A stretch of DNA of 64,000 nucleotides, taken from contig CP082844.1 in NCBI GenBank assembly GCA_019930625.1, positions 6,758,001 through 6,822,000 on the forward strand, read 5' to 3'. A model generated the notes under the pieces. That model saw only the letters and a program-made list of their open reading frames with translations, was not told the DNA's origin and searched no databases. Made by a program: the position numbers and the translations under genes. Numbering within the stretch: position 1 is the first letter of the stretch; each line of letters starts with the position of its first letter. This stretch comes from Nocardia asteroides. GTDB taxonomy: Bacteria; Actinomycetota; Actinomycetes; Mycobacteriales; Mycobacteriaceae. This document shows, in pieces, positions 60,938 to 64,000 of this stretch.

Positions 60938-61423
60938 ATGCCGAACCGACCGCGCAACCTCGATTCCCCGCTCGTCGCGAAACTGGTCAAGTACATGTCC
61001 AAGACCCAGGTCTGGGTATATCGCCGGACCAAGGGGCGCATCGGCGGGCGCTGGCGAATCGGTGCGGGGTTCCGGAAGCCGGTGCCGACCTTGCTGCTCG
61101 AACATCGGGGCCGCAAAACGGGCAAACTGTTCACCGCTCCGCTGCTGTATCTCGTGGACGGCGACGATCTGGTGGTCGTCGCCTCACAAGGCGGGCTGCC
61201 ACGCCACCCCCAGTGGTACTTCAACCTCCTGGCACAACCGGTGACGCGGGTGCAGATCGGGGCCGAGCACCGCCGCGTCCGCGCCCGAGTGGCGACGCCA
61301 GAGGAGAGAAGCCGACTGTGGCCCGACCTCGTGGCCCTCTACGCGGACTTCGACACCTACCAATCCTGGACGCAGCGCGAGATTCCGGTGCTGATCCTCC
61401 ATCCGGAGGACGGGGCGCGATGA
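60938..61423 (+). CDS. Ddn-family deazaflavin (F420)-dependent nitroreductase-like protein
   Basis: The 161-residue protein belongs to the split-barrel Ddn/F420-dependent group: KLVKYMSKTQVWVYRRTKGR, IGGRWRIGAGFRKPVPTLLL, EHRGRKTGKLFTAPLLYLVD, VVASQGGLPRHPQWYFNLLA, YADFDTYQSWTQREIPVLIL. Family members bind F420 and reduce quinones or enones. Its start is opposite the mycofactocin SDR with operator site D between them. AAGAAGGGCG serves as a weak ribosome site. Confidence 0.88.
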   Translation: MPNRPRNLDSPLVAKLVKYMSKTQVWVYRRTKGRIGGRWRIGAGFRKPVPTLLLEHRGRKTGKLFTAPLLYLVDGDDLVVVASQGGLPRHPQWYFNLLAQPVTRVQIGAEHRRVRARVATPEERSRLWPDLVALYADFDTYQSWTQREIPVLILHPEDGAR

Positions 61424-61560
61424 GCCGAGACCCGGCGCGTCGAGCAGGGTCCGCACCCGCCCTCCCCCATGATGTTCAGCGTTCCCCGGCGTGCTGGGCG
61501 CTGCCCGCCGCCGGAGCAGTGCGACGCATTCGATCGACTCGACAGAGGATGGGAGAGCGT

Positions 61561-61944
61561 GTGGCGAAAATGGGTAGGCGGAAACGGTCCAGGCTGATCA
61601 CCAGCGGAATGCTGCGGGAAAAGCACCGGGCGGAAGAGCTCGGCGCGGCGGCGGAACCGGCGCCGGAGCGCGCGGACGTGGCCGAGACGGCGCTCGCGCT
61701 CGACCTCGACGCTCTCGCCGCGCGCGTGCGTGCGCGGCGGCGGGAGATGAAGTGGACCCAGGCGGAGGTGGCCGCCAACGGCGGCCCGCCGGCCAAGGTG
61801 GTCAGCGAGATCGAGCGATCCCGCAACCCGCGGCCCGGCGCCGAGGTGCTCGACCGGCTCGACGCGGGACTCGGTTGGCCACCCGGCACGAGCGCGGCGA
61901 TCCTGCGCGCCGAGCAGGCGAGCGAACTCGCCGCGGCGCGCTGA
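61561..61944 (+). CDS. Small HTH (XRE-like) DNA-binding protein
   Basis: The 127-residue protein has a basic N-terminus (MGRRKRSRLITSGMLREKHR), an acidic linker, then an XRE-type HTH: LAARVRARRREMKWTQAEVA, GGPPAKVVSEIERSRNPRPG, EVLDRLDAGLGWPPGTSAAI. Target unknown. The GTG at 61561 follows GGGAG by 5 nt. Longer alternatives start at the ATG at 61549 or at 61420, where ATGA overlaps the Ddn-like stop; the latter would make it the next gene of that operon. Confidence 0.72.
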   Translation: MAKMGRRKRSRLITSGMLREKHRAEELGAAAEPAPERADVAETALALDLDALAARVRARRREMKWTQAEVAANGGPPAKVVSEIERSRNPRPGAEVLDRLDAGLGWPPGTSAAILRAEQASELAAAR

Positions 61945-62136
61945 TCGCCGGGTTCGAAACTCGGCCGGTCGGAGAATTTTTCGATATCTCCGGCCGGCCG
62001 GGCCGGAACGCTCATCGGTTGCTGTGAGCGCTGCTAGGCTGCTCAGCGACCTAGCCGACTGCTCTTGCGCTGCCGGAGTGCGCGGGTCCGGGCGTGCTGG
62101 ACGCAGGTAAGAACCCGATGAAGGAATGGACGAATC

Positions 62137-62901
62137 ATGCAACTCCGCGGCATCACTGCGGCAGCGATCCTCGCCATCGGCTCGCTGACCATCGGCGCCG
62201 GCGTCGCTCACGCCGAGCCCGCTCCCGACATCACCTACTCGGCCAGGATCGTCGATCAGACGGTGGTCGCCGCGCTCCGGGGCGGAACCTTCGAGTTGTC
62301 CAAGGCGCTGCGGGATCAGCCCGCGGGCGAGCAGAGCGCTCGGTTGACCGAGCGCAACGGTGTGCTCGTCGACCACACCGGCGCCCCGGCCGACGTCGCC
62401 CAAGTGATCGACGTGGTCGACATCCGTGACCGCGACGGCCATGTCGCGATGACGTTGCCGTTCGACTTCCGCATCGCGGGCACAGCCATTCCGGTCCGTC
62501 CGGAGGTGAAGAAGGACAGCACGGTTCTGGAGCTTCGGCCGACCAGGCCGGAAGGCCTCGCGACCACCGAAACGCTCGTCGCGAAACCGGTCGCGTCCAT
62601 GACCGAGAACCAGCGCGCCCGTGACGAATTCGCCAGCCAATTCGGCCTTGCCACCGCCATCGGCGGTTTCGTCGGCACCGCCATCGGCGCCACGATCGGC
62701 TGCCTGGTCACCATCGCCGTCGGTTGTGTGGCCGGTCTGCTGACCGGCGCGAGCCTCGGCGGCATCCTCGGAACCATCGCGGTCGGCGGACCCGCCCTCG
62801 TCGTGGCCGGTGTCGATCTGCTCACCACGCTGCAGGCCGCCGAGGGCACCACCCGCTTCGCCGACAAGCCCGCGCAATCCGCACCGGCACAACCGAAGTG
62901 A
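62137..62901 (+). CDS. Exported nocardial protein with glycine-zipper region
   Basis: The 254-residue protein has a signal peptide (LRGITAAAILAIGSLTIGAG, cut near AHAEPAPD). The mature part has a beta-rich domain (DITYSARIVDQTVVAALRGG, FELSKALRDQPAG, VIDVVDIRDRDGHVAMTL) and a C-terminal Gly/Ala-rich hydrophobic region (AIGGFVGTAIGATIGCLVTI, LLTGASLGGILGTIAVGG) that could form a membrane hairpin. Such proteins are frequent in Nocardia; function unknown. Start ATG 62137 follows AAGGAATGG. Confidence 0.75.
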   Translation: MQLRGITAAAILAIGSLTIGAGVAHAEPAPDITYSARIVDQTVVAALRGGTFELSKALRDQPAGEQSARLTERNGVLVDHTGAPADVAQVIDVVDIRDRDGHVAMTLPFDFRIAGTAIPVRPEVKKDSTVLELRPTRPEGLATTETLVAKPVASMTENQRARDEFASQFGLATAIGGFVGTAIGATIGCLVTIAVGCVAGLLTGASLGGILGTIAVGGPALVVAGVDLLTTLQAAEGTTRFADKPAQSAPAQPK

Positions 62902-62948
62902 CCCGCCTCTCGGCGGCGCGCACCACGCCGCCGGGACACGGAAATCCC

Positions 62949-62974
62949 GACCGCGTCGCTACAGCGGCGCGGTC
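62949..62974. terminator. Hairpin after the exported-protein gene
   Basis: GACCGCG (62949-62955) pairs with CGCGGTC (62968-62974). It lies 48 nt past the exported-protein gene and overlaps the 3' end of the convergent minus-strand gene, so it may help end either transcript. Confidence 0.4.
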
Positions 62975-63471
62975 GTCGTGTTGGAGCGACCCACCCGCTC
63001 GTCGTTGATCAGGTGATAGGCGCGCCCCAAGTCGTCGAGCGCCCGCTCCCATCGGGAGTCCGCGTCGTGGCCCCGGGGGTTGCGGCTGAGCAGCAGCAGG
63101 ACTTCGGCCGCGTCCGTCGACCGCGCGGCCGCGTCCAACAGGACCGGCACCGGGTCCACCTTGGTGCCCGCCGCCAACGCGCCGATGCGGTCGTGCAGCC
63201 AGTGCGCGTCGAATCGCGCCTGCTCGGTGGGGTTCTCGCCGTTCACCGGCAGGGTGCTCACCGCGGCGGCCTTGGCGGCCTCCTCGTCGTCCATCGTCGT
63301 GGTGACGACCTGACGCAGCTCACTGCTCGCAATCCGGTGTAGCAAACCGATCAGTAGGACTCGCTCCGCGTCCGGACCACGCAGACCCGTGTCGCCCAGC
63401 CGTGCGCCGACCTCGTCCGGGTCGACGCGCAGGATCGACAGAACCGCTCGCAACTGCGCAATCGTTACCAC
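62959..63471 (-). CDS. Hypothetical helical protein (170 aa)
   Basis: No family is recognised. The protein appears all-helical: MVTIAQLRAVLSILRVDPDE, ERVLLIGLLHRIASSELRQV, HWLHDRIGALAAGTKVDPVP, VLLLLSRNPRGHDADSRWER, DDLGRAYHLINDERVG. It could be a repeat-like or dimerising regulator. No signal peptide. Start at the ATG at 63471. Confidence 0.6.
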   Translation of the reverse strand: MVTIAQLRAVLSILRVDPDEVGARLGDTGLRGPDAERVLLIGLLHRIASSELRQVVTTTMDDEEAAKAAAVSTLPVNGENPTEQARFDAHWLHDRIGALAAGTKVDPVPVLLDAAARSTDAAEVLLLLSRNPRGHDADSRWERALDDLGRAYHLINDERVGRSNTTTAPL

Positions 63472-63778
63472 TTCGTCCGCCCCTCCTCATCGTCGCGGCC
63501 CCACCATCACATCTGCGCGACAGCCTGCCAAACCCGGGGCACGTTAACCATCGGGTAGCCCCTTTGCCGATCCGGCGTGTCTTACTCGAACACGGTATTC
63601 GGCGGGCAACGCGCCGACCGAGACCGCGCGGCGCGTCCCGCCGGCCTGCTCGGCACACCTACGGGCACCGGGCGGTACATATCGCGTTTCCAGGCGCGGG
63701 ACCCTCGATCCCACTCTGCGGTCCAGGTCACCTCGAACCGCAGGGTAAACCGGGAGGCAACTTGGGTACTCCCCCACC
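63472..63778. other. Intergenic region
   Basis: No gene, RNA or palindrome was recognised. A CGGGAGG-like stretch at about 63751 could belong to the partial gene that follows. Confidence 0.35.
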
Positions 63779-64000
63779 ATGAGAGCGATACCGGCGCGGG
63801 TCACCGGCGACACGACCACGGCCGCAGTGCGCGAGTCCGAACACGGCGGTGCGATCGCGAGCACGAGATGGCGGCGCATCCGGGAGGTGATCGCCACCCG
63901 CACCGTCTCCGACGCGACGCGGGAAGTGGCGATCGAGGTGGGGAAACCACAGATGGCGCCGGGTGACACCGGCGTGGTGTGCGGATTCCGCATTCAGGGA
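63779..64000 (+). CDS. 5' part of an unidentified gene, cut by the window end
   Basis: From the ATG at 63779 an open frame of 74 codons (MRAIPARVTGDTTTAAVRES, then TRWRRIREVIATRTVSDATR, EVAIEVGKPQMAPGD) runs to the end of the window. Codon use looks coding but no family is recognised and the opposite strand also stays open. Confidence 0.3.
   Translation, partial: MRAIPARVTGDTTTAAVRESEHGGAIASTRWRRIREVIATRTVSDATREVAIEVGKPQMAPGDTGVVCGFRIQG

Noticed and set aside
61950..61975. GGGTTCGAAACTCGG resembling a tRNA 3' end
   Set aside because: No cloverleaf could be built, and it follows directly on the XRE gene's stop.

Overview
The window is high-GC actinobacterial chromosome, most like Nocardia or a close mycolic-acid relative. 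The evidence is CYP51, CYP123-like and CYP125-like P450s, a mycofactocin-type SDR, F420-family enzymes, an Lcp rubber oxygenase, an orphan Mce protein, a class A beta-lactamase with an SDG motif, and Zur-type and IdeR-type operator sequences. All identifications come from reading the sequence; no database search was run.

Layout. (1) 1-4150: a partial gene end, a broken desaturase fragment, a DHA2 exporter and an AurF-type di-iron oxygenase, with a divergent TetR gene and visible operators. (2) 4150-6850: a gene-poor patch with a dead coaD fragment, a QueA-like gene with AT-richer stretches and an IS630-like relic; it looks like an insertion or decay zone. (3) 6850-13260: FMN reductase plus DHA2 exporter, secreted carboxylesterase plus MarR, and a serine hydrolase fused to an extra N-terminal domain. 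(4) 13360-16870: HxlR and DoxX genes joined by a deletion, then a PadR-DUF1048-ABC exporter operon ending in a strong terminator. (5) 16900-26420: CmtR-like ArsR with a CDF metal exporter, an APH-like phosphotransferase, an AraC/hydrolase divergent pair with three phased repeats, HbpS/GlcG, decayed ADH and DUF2293 genes, and a 1108-aa kinase-NTPase-LuxR regulator. (6) 26740-35380: assorted single genes including lcp and an IdeR-type-box PepSY membrane protein, with more gene relics. (7) 35490-41150: SDR, a sugar ABC importer without its ATPase, and a GT-C-like membrane protein. (8) 41200-47860: hypothetical gene, beta-lactamase and an azt-type zinc uptake locus diverging from a Zur-type box, in which the permease is fused to an AztD-like beta-propeller. 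(9) 47850-61430: a P450/acyl-CoA/F420/mycofactocin catabolic cluster. (10) 61430-64000: an XRE regulator, an exported nocardial protein and unknown genes.

The main find is in region 9. A 17-bp operator-like sequence (consensus about YGGACAnnTGTCTGGAC) appears upstream of cyp51, of the seven-gene CYP123-led operon, of the LLM oxidoreductase, over the start codon of the local TetR gene, and between the mycofactocin SDR and the Ddn-like gene. This links about a dozen genes into one apparent regulon using three redox systems: ferredoxin/P450, F420 and mycofactocin. Its content resembles, and extends, the Rv0763c-Rv0767c region of M. tuberculosis. The substrate is unknown; a sterol, terpenoid or branched lipid is plausible.
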